Part shown: positions 9,329 to 20,500 of the stretch, piece by piece | Position numbering within the stretch: position 1 is the first letter of the stretch | Layout of the letters: each line of letters begins with the position of its first letter | Assembly (NCBI RefSeq): GCF_001644575.1 | Contig: NZ_CP015596.1 | Location: 4,588,001-4,652,000, forward strand | Length of the DNA: 64,000 bases | Origin: Mycobacterium adipatum | GTDB lineage: Bacteria > Actinomycetota > Actinomycetes > Mycobacteriales > Mycobacteriaceae | Direction: 5' to 3' | The notes under the pieces: model-generated | The model's database searches: none | The model's input: the letters and a program-made list of their open reading frames with translations, nothing else | Told to the model about the DNA's origin: nothing | Position numbers and translations under genes: made by a program

Positions 9329-12300
9329 ATGACCACCTCGACTCGACCGATGCCTCCGGCAGCCGAGGCTGCCCATCAGGCGCTTTCTGAGTTCGGGCCA
9401 CTGGCTGCGTCCGAGCTTCGCGAGAAACTTCGGCCGCGCGGCTTTGTCCAGCCGATCGAGCGCCTGCAGCAACTCGCCGACAGGTTTCCTCATCGCTTTC
9501 AAGTGAACCCCGACGGGCTTCTCGCCGTCGCGACCACGTCTGCCACCTCCAGAGACGACGATCCCGACCGTGCCCCAGGAGACGACGTCGACTGGTACCG
9601 CCCGCACCCTGATCGCATCCCGCTCGACCGGGTCGCCGTGCTCGACCTGGAGACCACCGGACTCAACCGAGCCACCGATTTCATCACGGAGATCGCAGTC
9701 GTCCGACTCGACGGCACACCCCTGCTGGACGTAGCAATCGAACTTCCACCGGGAATCGATCGTCCCGCTCCAGCGCGATCAGAACCAGTACCCCTTGGCG
9801 AGGCGCTTCGCCGGTTCGAGACTGACATTGCGGACATCGGCCTCCTCATCGGCCACAACATCGTGAACTTTGATCAGAAGTTCCTCATCGCTGCGGCCAA
9901 CCGCGCAGGCCTGCACCCTCCACGGCTGCCACCGATCATCGACACCCTGCACTTGTCCCTCCTTGTCGACGTCGCCCTGCCTAACCGGGGCCTTGCCGAT
10001 CTGACTCAGATGCTGAATGTCGACCACTCCGCACGCCATCAGGCTCTTTCCGACGCGACTGCGACCGCCGCCGTATCCAGAAAACTGATCGCTTCGGTCG
10101 ACGCGACAGAACCCAGTTGGGCACTCGCCATTGCCGCGCTCGAGACACACTCGCACCCGCTGGCTTTGATCATGCCGCCGCTGAGCTCCGTCCCCGAGCT
10201 CACAACATTGACTCGAGATGCCGACGCGCTGCTGACGCCAACAGGGTCGGCGTCCCCCGATGCGTGGTCCGCCACCCGGAACGCATTTCCCGTACTGCAC
10301 CGGCAGCGGGGCCTTCGATCGCGTCCCGCACAGCAAGAAATGGCACATGCCGTCGCGCAGGTCTTCGACAACGGCGGCCGGGTTGCCGTCGAGGCCCCGA
10401 CCGGAACTGGAAAGTCGCTGGCCTACCTGCTCCCGGCGATCGGTCGCGCGTCGCGCCCCCGACAACCCGTGTTGTTGGCAACCGCCACGAAGGCTCTGCA
10501 AAGCCAGCTACGTGACGAAGCTGCGCGACTGCAACAAGAGAATCTGCTCGCCGCACCGTTCCGCCAGATTCAGGGCGTCGGCAACTACGTCTGCGCGCGC
10601 GAGCTCGAAGATGCCCTGCCAGATGTCGACGCCTCCGGTCTCGCGCTGGCAGTCGCTGTCCGTGCACTCGCCACATCTCCCACCGGCACGTGGGACGACG
10701 TGACCGACGACGTGGTTCGGCGCGCCGACACCCGATACGCACGCACCCGCGCACGTATCAAGACAAGTTCAGGCGGGTGTGATCGCACGTCGTGCAAGTG
10801 GGCCTCGTTGTGCCCTCTGATGCGTCAAATTCAGGGGCTCGATAGCTCCCCCGGCATCGTGTCCGTCAATCACGCGCTTATCGCCAGTTGGATAAAGCTT
10901 GCGCAAAGCGGCATCCCCGCACCCGGAGACGTGCTGGGCGAAGGCCGCGCCGACCTCGTTCTCGACGAAGCCCATGCGCTTGAAGACTCACTTACTGCTG
11001 CATGGACCGAAGGGATCGACGCGCTCGAACTTGAGATCCTCGTCAACAGTCTGTCGCGGCGATCGCGGTTGGTCCGCGAGATTCAAAAGCGCGCACCTGG
11101 GCGCACCGACGTAGTGGACGCCTTGCAAGCAATCGCTGCCACGCTGCCGCAGATTCGCCCAGCCGGCACCGAACTCTCCGAAGCCATCGCGACGTATCTG
11201 CATGAGTATGCCGGCCGGGCGGACGCTGTCGTCCTGCGTTCTGGCGTAGTCGACGGTCGCCCGGAGTTCAGGATCCTCCGCCAAGCGGCCCGCCAAGTCC
11301 GATACCAGCTGATCCAATTGGCGAAAGCCGTTTCGTCGCTGCGCAGCTCACTGAGTGACGTCGCGGGAACTGGATCCGCCCGACAACGTCTCCGCGGGTA
11401 TGCCGAACGTCTCGACAATGCCATCAATCTCCTCGAGACACTCGGACCGCTACCAGACAGCCACCTGTGGGTGTACCGACTGGCCGCCGAGGAGGACGAT
11501 CCCGCCGCGTGGACTTATGAGCGGCTCCCGATCCATATTTTCCCGGAGTTCAAGCAGTGGGTTGTCGATCGAACACATTCGACGGTGCTCTGCTCGGCAA
11601 CGTTGACGGTTGAGCACCGCTTCGACTACACCGCCTCCCGACTTGGCGTCCGTATTGATCCCGAACCAGGCGACGACGATTTCCGAGCCCTTCGCTTGGC
11701 ATCGCCGTTCGATTACCAGAACCAATCGGTGGTAGTGCTCACCAACCACCTTCCGGTGCCGATCCCGGTCAACGAGCGGGAGTTCTGTGAAGAGATGGCG
11801 GCAGACCAGGCCGGATTTCTGTCACTGGCCGGGGGTCGGACGCTCACCCTCTTCGCTGCCCGAAAGCGCATGGATGCAGTGGCAGACGGAGTCCGCACAA
11901 AAACCGCGGAACTTGCGCAGCGCGGCGTTGAGCTGCTCGTCCAAGGCGAGCTCGGCCGATCACAGATCGCACACCGATTTCGGAACGAACAGGGAACCGT
12001 TCTGTACGGACTCAAGTCGTACTGGGAAGGGTTCGACGCACCCGGAGAGACCCTGTCCTACCTATTCATCGAGAAGCCACCCTACCCGCATCCCGACGAT
12101 CCACTCGTGTCCGCACGGCAACGAGCGATCGCTGAACGCGGCGGAGATCCGTTCCTCGACTACGTACTCCCCATGACTGCCATGCAGTTCACCCAGGGCT
12201 TCGGGCGCCTCATTCGGTCCGAGACGGACAAGGGCGCGGCACTGATTTGTGATCGCCGACTGCACGCGCCGACTCAAGCACAACGGGTCATGCTGGGCTC

Positions 12301-14569
12301 GCTTCCGGGGCCAGCGATACACGAATCCCAGGACCGTGACGACGCGTGGACTCGCGCTATCGAATTCGTCACTGGAGAAGCTCCCGATCTGTCGACCGCG
12401 ATCTCATTCGGGCGCGACGACGTCACACAACTGCTCGAGTCGCTTCGCCTCATCGAGGGGGAGGATCCGACCGCCAAACTCATCGAAGCAGCCGAGAAGC
12501 TGTTCGGCATTGCCGAACTGCATCCAAAGCAACTCGAAGTGATGCAAGCGATCATCGACGGCAGAGATGTTGTCGCCATTCTTCCGACAGGATTCGGAAA
12601 GTCGGTGTGCTTCCAGCTGCCGGCGCTCCTCGCGCCTCAGGCCCGCGCGACGGTGGTGGTGTCTCCGCTGGTGGCACTCATCAAAGATCAGGTCAACGAT
12701 CTTCGCGGCCGCCGAGGCATCCGTCCGGTTCAAGGAATCACCGGTACGACCTCTCGGGTTGTGCAAACTGAGATCCTGCGCGACACCGCCAAAGGTGACG
12801 TGCGCTTGCTCTACGTCTCTCCCGAGCGTCTAGCGCGCGACCCAGTGCTACGCGGGGCGCTCGGACGCCAACAGCTGAACCGTGTCATTGTTGATGAAGC
12901 GCACTGCATTTCAGTATGGGGCCACGATTTCCGTCCGGAGTTTCGGCAGGTCCCGGCATCGGTCGCCTCGTTCGACACGCGACCGCCCCGCGCCGGCCTA
13001 ACCGCGACAGCAACACCTGACGTCGAGGTTGATATTACCGGCGCGTTGGACATGGTCGAACCCGTGAGTGTTCGCGAGCCCAGCGACCGCCAGAATCTCA
13101 GATTTCGCGTCGTGCATTGCGCCGATGAACGTGACCGCGCGCGGGAGTTGCTCCGGTTCGTCACGTGGTGCGCCGGCGTTCCCGGCATCGTCTACGTCTC
13201 CAAACGCGCTCTTGCAGAGGAAATTGCGGCGTTGCTCCGACGAGCCGGATACTCCGCCCGGCCGTATCACGCCGGTATGGTGCCCGAACAGCGGGATGCT
13301 GTGCAAGAGGACTTCGATTCCGACACCACGCAAATCATCGTGGCGACTAAGGCTTTCGGCATGGGCATCAACAAGCCGAACATCGGCTGGGTGCTGCATT
13401 ACGACCTCACAGATTCACTGGACGGCTACGCACAGGAAGCCGGCCGCGCAGCACGATCCCGCGACCTCACAGGCAATTGTGTTCTCCTTTACACTAACTC
13501 GGATCTTGCCCGGCGCCGCCGGCTCATCGAAGCGAACAGCACGAAGGCGGATGCAGCGATCACTCAACGGCTGCTGGCTCTTCTGTGGACATGTACCGAG
13601 CGACGCGACAGCCGTGTGTTCGACATCGATGAGGTCGCCGACCAGCTTGGCATCGATGATGACGAAGTCAATGTGCACTTGGCCCAGCTTGAACGTGTCG
13701 GAGCGCTAGAGCAAGAACTGGATTGCTCAGCGCGCGGCACCGTTGATGTCGGTTTTCGCGAACCCGAAGATGAGCGTGAGCGCACGCTGTTCCGAGAGCT
13801 CTTCTACCGGGCCCATCGGGCGCGGCCGAATGTCCGGATTCAGATCGACTTCCAACAGCTAAAGGACGCGCACGGCTACGACCCCGACGACCTTGAACGA
13901 CAACTCATCGATTGGTCCCTCGACCGCTTGGTGACCTTTTCGAGTTCACGCCGACTTCGCCGCGTGCGTCTGCTCAAGCGCGTCGCCCCGGAAGATGTGC
14001 TGGCGCGTGAGTCTGCCCGCTGGAAGTGGTGGCAGAAGCGTCGCCTTCAGGCGATGATCGACTACGCCACAAATGAATCGGACTGCCGTCGGATCATCGT
14101 TGGCCGACACTTCGGTGACGAGATCGCCGACTGTGGAAGCCGCGATATCGTCACATGCGACATCTGCGAAGGCACGCCGGCGCCGTGGGCATCGACTCCA
14201 GATCACCTGGTTCCCGATCCTGAACTCCTCGTCAACGCCGAACTCACTGCCCTACAGGCGATCGCGTGGTCGTCGTCGTACCGCCGCGGCGCCTACGGCG
14301 AGGCCAGTTTGAAAGCGGCCGTGCTGGGCCGAGAATCCCTCGGTGAGGGCCGGCCACTGGGCGCCGGCGTTCTCAGTTGCCCGCAGTTCGGCGCGCTGCG
14401 GCACGTCCGCAATGGCGAACGCCGTTGGGACGAAACCGTGCACAACCTGCTTGACAAGGGCCTGATCGAGCGACGTGCCGTCGAACGAGAAGCGACACGC
14501 ACGGCGTACCAGAGTTTGGCACTCACCGCCCTTGGGGCACAAACACTCGGCGTACCGGGAGCACAATGA
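9329..14569 (+). CDS. DnaQ-like exonuclease / DinG helicase / RecQ helicase triple fusion
   Basis: This 1746-aa protein carries three machines in one chain. Residues about 100-250 form a DEDD 3'-5' exonuclease (LDLETTG, GHNIVNFD, HQALSDA). Residues about 340-970 form a DinG/XPD-type helicase: Walker A APTGTGKS, four iron-sulfur cysteines (YVCAR near 422, then C-x4-C-x5-C in the 480s-490s), DEAH near 545, and QGFGRLIRS. Residues about 1060-1400 form a RecQ helicase: LPTGFGKS, DEAHCISVWGHDFR, TATATPDV, and YAQEAGRAAR. A long C-terminal region follows. I chose the ATG at 9329 (MTTSTRPMPP) over an in-frame TTG at 9239, which adds an unlikely leader. The stop overlaps the next start (ATGA). DnaQ-DinG fusions are known in Gram-positives; adding RecQ is unusual. 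Confidence 0.9.
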   Translation: MTTSTRPMPPAAEAAHQALSEFGPLAASELREKLRPRGFVQPIERLQQLADRFPHRFQVNPDGLLAVATTSATSRDDDPDRAPGDDVDWYRPHPDRIPLDRVAVLDLETTGLNRATDFITEIAVVRLDGTPLLDVAIELPPGIDRPAPARSEPVPLGEALRRFETDIADIGLLIGHNIVNFDQKFLIAAANRAGLHPPRLPPIIDTLHLSLLVDVALPNRGLADLTQMLNVDHSARHQALSDATATAAVSRKLIASVDATEPSWALAIAALETHSHPLALIMPPLSSVPELTTLTRDADALLTPTGSASPDAWSATRNAFPVLHRQRGLRSRPAQQEMAHAVAQVFDNGGRVAVEAPTGTGKSLAYLLPAIGRASRPRQPVLLATATKALQSQLRDEAARLQQENLLAAPFRQIQGVGNYVCARELEDALPDVDASGLALAVAVRALATSPTGTWDDVTDDVVRRADTRYARTRARIKTSSGGCDRTSCKWASLCPLMRQIQGLDSSPGIVSVNHALIASWIKLAQSGIPAPGDVLGEGRADLVLDEAHALEDSLTAAWTEGIDALELEILVNSLSRRSRLVREIQKRAPGRTDVVDALQAIAATLPQIRPAGTELSEAIATYLHEYAGRADAVVLRSGVVDGRPEFRILRQAARQVRYQLIQLAKAVSSLRSSLSDVAGTGSARQRLRGYAERLDNAINLLETLGPLPDSHLWVYRLAAEEDDPAAWTYERLPIHIFPEFKQWVVDRTHSTVLCSATLTVEHRFDYTASRLGVRIDPEPGDDDFRALRLASPFDYQNQSVVVLTNHLPVPIPVNEREFCEEMAADQAGFLSLAGGRTLTLFAARKRMDAVADGVRTKTAELAQRGVELLVQGELGRSQIAHRFRNEQGTVLYGLKSYWEGFDAPGETLSYLFIEKPPYPHPDDPLVSARQRAIAERGGDPFLDYVLPMTAMQFTQGFGRLIRSETDKGAALICDRRLHAPTQAQRVMLGSLPGPAIHESQDRDDAWTRAIEFVTGEAPDLSTAISFGRDDVTQLLESLRLIEGEDPTAKLIEAAEKLFGIAELHPKQLEVMQAIIDGRDVVAILPTGFGKSVCFQLPALLAPQARATVVVSPLVALIKDQVNDLRGRRGIRPVQGITGTTSRVVQTEILRDTAKGDVRLLYVSPERLARDPVLRGALGRQQLNRVIVDEAHCISVWGHDFRPEFRQVPASVASFDTRPPRAGLTATATPDVEVDITGALDMVEPVSVREPSDRQNLRFRVVHCADERDRARELLRFVTWCAGVPGIVYVSKRALAEEIAALLRRAGYSARPYHAGMVPEQRDAVQEDFDSDTTQIIVATKAFGMGINKPNIGWVLHYDLTDSLDGYAQEAGRAARSRDLTGNCVLLYTNSDLARRRRLIEANSTKADAAITQRLLALLWTCTERRDSRVFDIDEVADQLGIDDDEVNVHLAQLERVGALEQELDCSARGTVDVGFREPEDERERTLFRELFYRAHRARPNVRIQIDFQQLKDAHGYDPDDLERQLIDWSLDRLVTFSSSRRLRRVRLLKRVAPEDVLARESARWKWWQKRRLQAMIDYATNESDCRRIIVGRHFGDEIADCGSRDIVTCDICEGTPAPWASTPDHLVPDPELLVNAELTALQAIAWSSSYRRGAYGEASLKAAVLGRESLGEGRPLGAGVLSCPQFGALRHVRNGERRWDETVHNLLDKGLIERRAVEREATRTAYQSLALTALGAQTLGVPGAQ

Positions 14570-17500
14570 TCGAGAAGCGCATCACCCAGCCGCTACTGGA
14601 GTCAGGCCAGCTGACTCTCACCGAACGAGAGTGCAGTGCGCTCACCCTGCCGGAACACAGCAGCAGCATCGATCTCGAACTCGAGGGCGAGCCGTTCCAC
14701 GCCCAGTGGAGTGGCCGCAGCCGTCAACTGACCGGCGACGTCCTCACCGAGCGACTGCAGGACTACGGCCAGGACGGAGGGCTGCTTCGGCTGCGGCTGG
14801 TCGACCAGGTGTACCGACTTCAGTTGCTGCCCCCTGGGACGGCCAGCCAATTGACCGTTGCTCCACCACCCGCGCCGATCACCACCCGCGCGAAAGCAAC
14901 CAAGACCAAGCGTCGCGCAACGGTCGACCGACAGTTTCATGCCGACACCGAGTACGACTGGGGCACCGGCGGTACAAAGACCATCGGGTTCCTTGCGGCA
15001 GCCAAAGAACTTCTAGGCGATCAGCTCAAGGCCGCTGGGTTTGATCCATTGGAACTCGTTGAACTTCGTCTTCAAGGCGAAGAACTAGCGACTTTGGATG
15101 ATTTCGAAGAGCTCCTCGCTGTCGACGTCGCCAACGTGGACCGGATGCCACATCAGGAATCGGTTGCGCGTCATGCGCTATCCCGTCTGCGAGGACGAGC
15201 GGTGCTGGCCGACGAGGTCGGCCTCGGCAAGACCATTGAGGCAGGTCTGGCCGTCAAGGAGCTGGCGTTGCGTGGCCTAGCGAAACGTGTCCTCATTCTG
15301 TGCCCGGCTCCGCTGCGCGAACAGTGGCGTGACGAAATGAACCAGAAGTTCGATCTTGCCTTCGACATCGCTTACCGAGGGCCTGAGATCAAACAACAAG
15401 ACAAACTGATTCTTAGCCTGACCCTCGGTAGATCGAACGCCGACCAACTGACCAAAAAGCCCTGGGATGTCGTGATTATCGACGAGGCTCATCGGGCGGC
15501 CGGTCAAGGTGCCAGAAAAACACGGGACCTCATCACTTCGCTGACCACCGCCTGCCGCTATGCATTCTTTCTTACTGCTACACCAGTGCAGAACGACCTG
15601 CTCGAGCTGTACCGGCTGGTCGAACTTCTGCGCCCGGGAACATTCGAATCGGTCAATGCTTTCAAACGTCAGTTCATGCAGTCATACGATCCACGGACGC
15701 CGAACGACCCTGCCGCTCTACGCAGGCTGATCAGTAGCGTGATGGTTCGAACCACACGGGCCCAGGCTGGTGTCGACCGCGTTACCCGCCGCGCGGTAGA
15801 TGTGCCGGTCGACCTCGGGCCGCGCGAGCGCGAACTGTATGCCCTCAGCACGGACTTGCTTCGAAATGTTATGCGCGACTCCGGGGACACGATGCGCCGC
15901 AGGAGCCTCGCGCTTCGACTGACGGCGAGCCCCTTCTCGATGGGGACCACTGCGCTGCGGATGGCTGATCGACACCCAGACCATCGGGTCCGCGAAGTTC
16001 TTGGTCGCGTCGGCCATTTGGCGATGGACATCCAGGGCTCAGCCCGCGAGAACAAAGCCATCGAGATCACCCGCAAATGGCTTCGCGACCACGGCCGGGT
16101 CCTGATCTTCACCCAACACACGGACACCGTCACCGGACTACTGCGGCGGATGGCAACCGAAGGCATAGTCGCGCGAAGCTTTCACGGCTCAATGTCCGCG
16201 AGCGAACGCGCTGCCACTATTGCAGCATTCAGATCAGGCGACGCGCCCGTGATGATCTCAACCGACGCAGGAGCCGAAGGCCAGAACCTCCAGTTCTGCA
16301 ACTGCGTATTGAACTACGACTTACCGTGGAATCCGATGCGGATCGAGCAACGGATCGGTCGCGTCGATCGATTGACCCAGCCAAAAGACGAAGTTCACAT
16401 CGCAAATCTCTACGCACGCGGCACGATCGACGAAAGCGTCTACAAACTGCTGGCGGAAAAGCTTCGCATGTTCGAGCTGCTCTTTGGCCAGGTGACAACG
16501 ATCCTCGGTGAACTTGACGAAGCTAAGTCCGCGACCTTCGAGACCCGCGTCCTTGAGGCACTTTTCGCAGACAACGACAAGAAGATGGAGGGGCTGCTCG
16601 GCAAGCTTGGCACCGAACTTGTACACGCCCGGGAGAAGGCGTCTGAGCTCATCGCCGCCGACAGCGGCCTCAGTAACTGGATGGCAGAGGCCTTCGAGCA
16701 CCGCAAGGGTCTGACAAAAGCCGGCAGTAATGAACTCGCACCAGAGGCGATCGAGCGCGCCCGGATGCGACAGCGCCGTGTTCAGAGCTGGGTTCGCAGT
16801 GTGCTTAAAGCGCTTGATGTGCAACTGCTTCACGACACAGGCGAGGGCGATGGCGCATTCCTCACAGCGCATTTCGACGAGGAGTTTGACGCAGAGCTTG
16901 GCGGTCGCACGCTGATGCACCTCGCCTTCGACCGACTGGGCTTGGAACACCACCCCGATGCCGAACTATGCGCCGTTGGGTCGCCGGTTTTCGACGAGCT
17001 GCTCGGACTACTTCGGGTGCGCGGAGACATGCACGCTACTGTGCCGATCATCCCCGACGATATTGGCGGTAGCCCACTCAAGCACGCACCCAACGTGACG
17101 CTGACGCGACGTCGCCTGGTCCCGTCTGGCTCATGGAGCGGACAGGCAACATATCGCGCCACGATCGGTGAAGCCGAGACCACGGAGCACCTCATTACCG
17201 CGGACATCAACGGTCACAGCCAACAGCGGCTCGACCGACGTCCGTTGCAGGACGGCGAAACCCTCCCCTCTGCCTTCGACACCCCGTCAAAAGTCATCGC
17301 TGCATTCGAAAAGGCTGCGACGAGTCAACTCGAACGGCTCCGCCGCGACCGGTCGAAGAAGGTTGAGTCGGACCAGGCGATCGAGCTCGATCGCATCACT
17401 AACGGTTACAGGGCTCAAATTGCCGAGGCCACGGGTGAGGACCGAGCGCGTCTCCAGCGCGCCCTGCGGTCCGAGGAACGCCGATTGAACCGTCAACCCG

Positions 17501-20500
17501 ATGTACGTGCTCGCGCCAAGGTACTGGCTTTGACACTCGACGAAGACGATTGGCTTGCCGAAGAAACGTGGGCGGGGCCGAATGGTTCCGAGACCACACT
17601 CACGTATGCCTGGGAGGATCCCGAGCCGCCGCTCGTCGAGAGCGATGCGTCGGGCAACCCGATCGACGTTCTAGCGCTCTGCTCCGACTCCCATACCGTC
17701 GACGAGTCTGAAGCGCTGCATTGTGGTTCGTGTGACCATGTGCGGTGCAAGGCTTGTGGCGTCGATGCTGAGTTCGCCGATTGTCCGTTGTGCGGTACCG
17801 ACTCATGTGGCGTGTGCCGCACGGCCACCGGCGGGCTCTGCCGGCCGTGTGCATCGCCAACCCGCGCCCCAGACCTCGACGAGGAGTTTGCGATCGGCTG
17901 GCGCCTGAACGGCGGCGCCACGCTCCTTGTTGGACCTCGTGTCGCTGAGTTGGTCCGACCAAGCGGTTGGAGTCACGTGCTGGTGCCCGACGGGGATGTT
18001 GAAGACCGCAATCGCCAACGCATGCGGTCCTACGCGAAGCAACACGGCCTACCGCTGGACTCCGGCGTGGCGTTTCGCAATCTGACAGACCGCGCGGACT
18101 CCGACAACGTGAATCGTGTGCGACTCAAGACGTCAAGCGCTGTCGCGGTCGAGCATTCTATCTCTGCCGGGGGCGGCACAGGCATCAACGCCTCCGCGAT
18201 CGATGACATTGCCGACGGACCTGCAGTAGAAGCATTGTCGGAACGCACATTCCACGTTGAGTCGCTCTTGCAGAGTTTGCGCTCTCAGGTGCCGCCTCCG
18301 CTGCCGCCAGCTGTCGTAGTGACTTATCGATCGACGTTTGACGATATGTATCTTGATTCCGATGGCCTAGCCAGAGAACACTCGGTCACCGACGATGACG
18401 GTTCGCTCAAGGTTGTCCAAACTGAGTCAGTACCGTTCTCCTGGTATCAACCGCTGACACATAGCTCCGACCTGGCGGCCGCGGATCTTGGGGGCCTTCG
18501 CGTCTCGCTGCAGCGGCGCAACGAATGCGTCCTCGTCCAGTGCCGAGATGCCATCGATGCATCTGTTCAACAGTGGGCAGCTCTCCCTCACGGGCACAAC
18601 CTGAATGCAGAGCTCGGTTGGTTCCGCTACCTCGAATCACTTGGAATGCCGGGAGGACGGCTGGGGAAGTTTACTGAGGAAGTTCTCACCCTGGTGACAC
18701 CGTTCCCGGTGCCCTCTGAGTGCGAACTCATCGACCGGACAATCAAGCCCGTGACCGTACTTGCGGAATCCGCGCCTGGCGACGAGCTGGTCTCCGCCAA
18801 TGACTCGATGCTGGAGTTGGTAGGCCATACGCCCGACGCTACAGCGGGCCGGAGCATTGCAGCTCTGCCCGCTGCGATGAACCATGATCTGCTACAACGA
18901 GTTGCCCGTTCTTACACCGCTGCACTCCGCAACGGACTCGAAATCACCGAGGTATGGCAAGGCCACGGCCGGGCTACGCACCGGTATTCCGTCTTCAATG
19001 GTCACGCACTAGCGCCGGTTCTTAACGATGGCCAAGACCGCGAGTCAAACTTTGGCGTCTGCCGTGACGGCCACTTCTACGCGGCAGGGACAGCCGCTCT
19101 GTGCGGCTCATGTGACTCCTGGGCCTGCCGGGCGTGCGACGAGATTACAGGGCTGGCGTCATTGACCTGCTCGGGCTGCTCCGTGTCAGTGTGCCAGCGT
19201 TGTGCAGCTACAGAGCACGCAGTCCCGATAGCATCGTGCGTTGTTTGCCGGGATCACGCTTGCTCTGACTGCGGCCGTGATCCGTCCGTCATCGGTTGCG
19301 AGATGTGCGGGCGCGATGTCTGTCGCTCATGTCGGTCCGACAAGACCTGCAAGGCCTGTGCACATCTCGCTCCCGCGGCGGAGGAACAACTTGCTGAACT
19401 TCCTGTTGAGCTCATCGCGGCGGGAGCGACAGTGCTCATAGGCTCAGACCCCGACGCCACCGTCGTGGTGCTCAATCGGGGCGGTGCATACGAGCAGGCG
19501 ATCATCCGGAATGGTTTAGTCACCCGCTGGACCGCTTTCGGCCGATCAACGATCAACCACGAGTACGAATTGCGGTTGGCAGCCAGCCGACAGGCCGGTA
19601 CCCAGGTCGTTCCCGTACGAGCTGCGAAGACCCTTGCTGCGACGCTGTCCGATCCGCACATCGTCGTCGCCGCGGATTCTTCGTACTTTCCTGCATGGTC
19701 AATGCCAGAAAAGGCGCTTCACGGCAGATCGACGACTTCGTTCGGTCGGCCGGAGTCTGACCTGATGCAGTCCGTTGTGAAAGAGTTTCCGACGCCAGCA
19801 GTGCTACCGCATCCAGACTTCACCACGCCGCCCGCAATGAAGTCCGTCTTCAGTGCAATGGATCGACCCTCGCCCATTCACCTCGAAGTGGGTTGGGAGA
19901 GATCTGGTTTCGAGTTTGCAGTAACGTCGAAAGGCATCTTGTGCCGGCACTTTGACGGAACCGAGGAACAGAGCGCATTCACAGCTTGGACCTGGGCAGA
20001 CGCGCCCACGATGCGCTGGGTTTCGGAGGCCTGGGAACCGGCACCCTCCATCCGCGCGCATGCACTGTCATCGGAAGTCGAAGCTGCGCTTGTGAGCATT
20101 GCGTCGCTGTGGGCACTGGGCGTACGCACACCTCAAGGAACACGTTGGTACAGAGTGCGGGCTTCCGATTCTGCCGTGGCCGCAACCGCTCTTTCGCGGT
20201 GGATGGGGCTCGACGACGCAGACGAGGTCGGTGTCTTCACCGATCCGAAGGCCGTCAGACTCTCCCAAGCGAGAAATGCTGCTCGGGTAGACGTTACGAC
20301 CCGTCCGGCAGGATCCCTGAAAGCTGGAGTGAAAACCGCTTCAAGTAATGCGGCGAAGGCGCTGTCCGCGTGGGCGCCGCCGGCGGGAACGAAACAGCCG
20401 GAACTTCAACAATTGCCGCAGCCATTGAAGCTGGGGTTGGAGCAGTTAATCGGCCCTGTCCTCAACTGGATGCAACTCGACGTCGGCGCACACGTTGAGC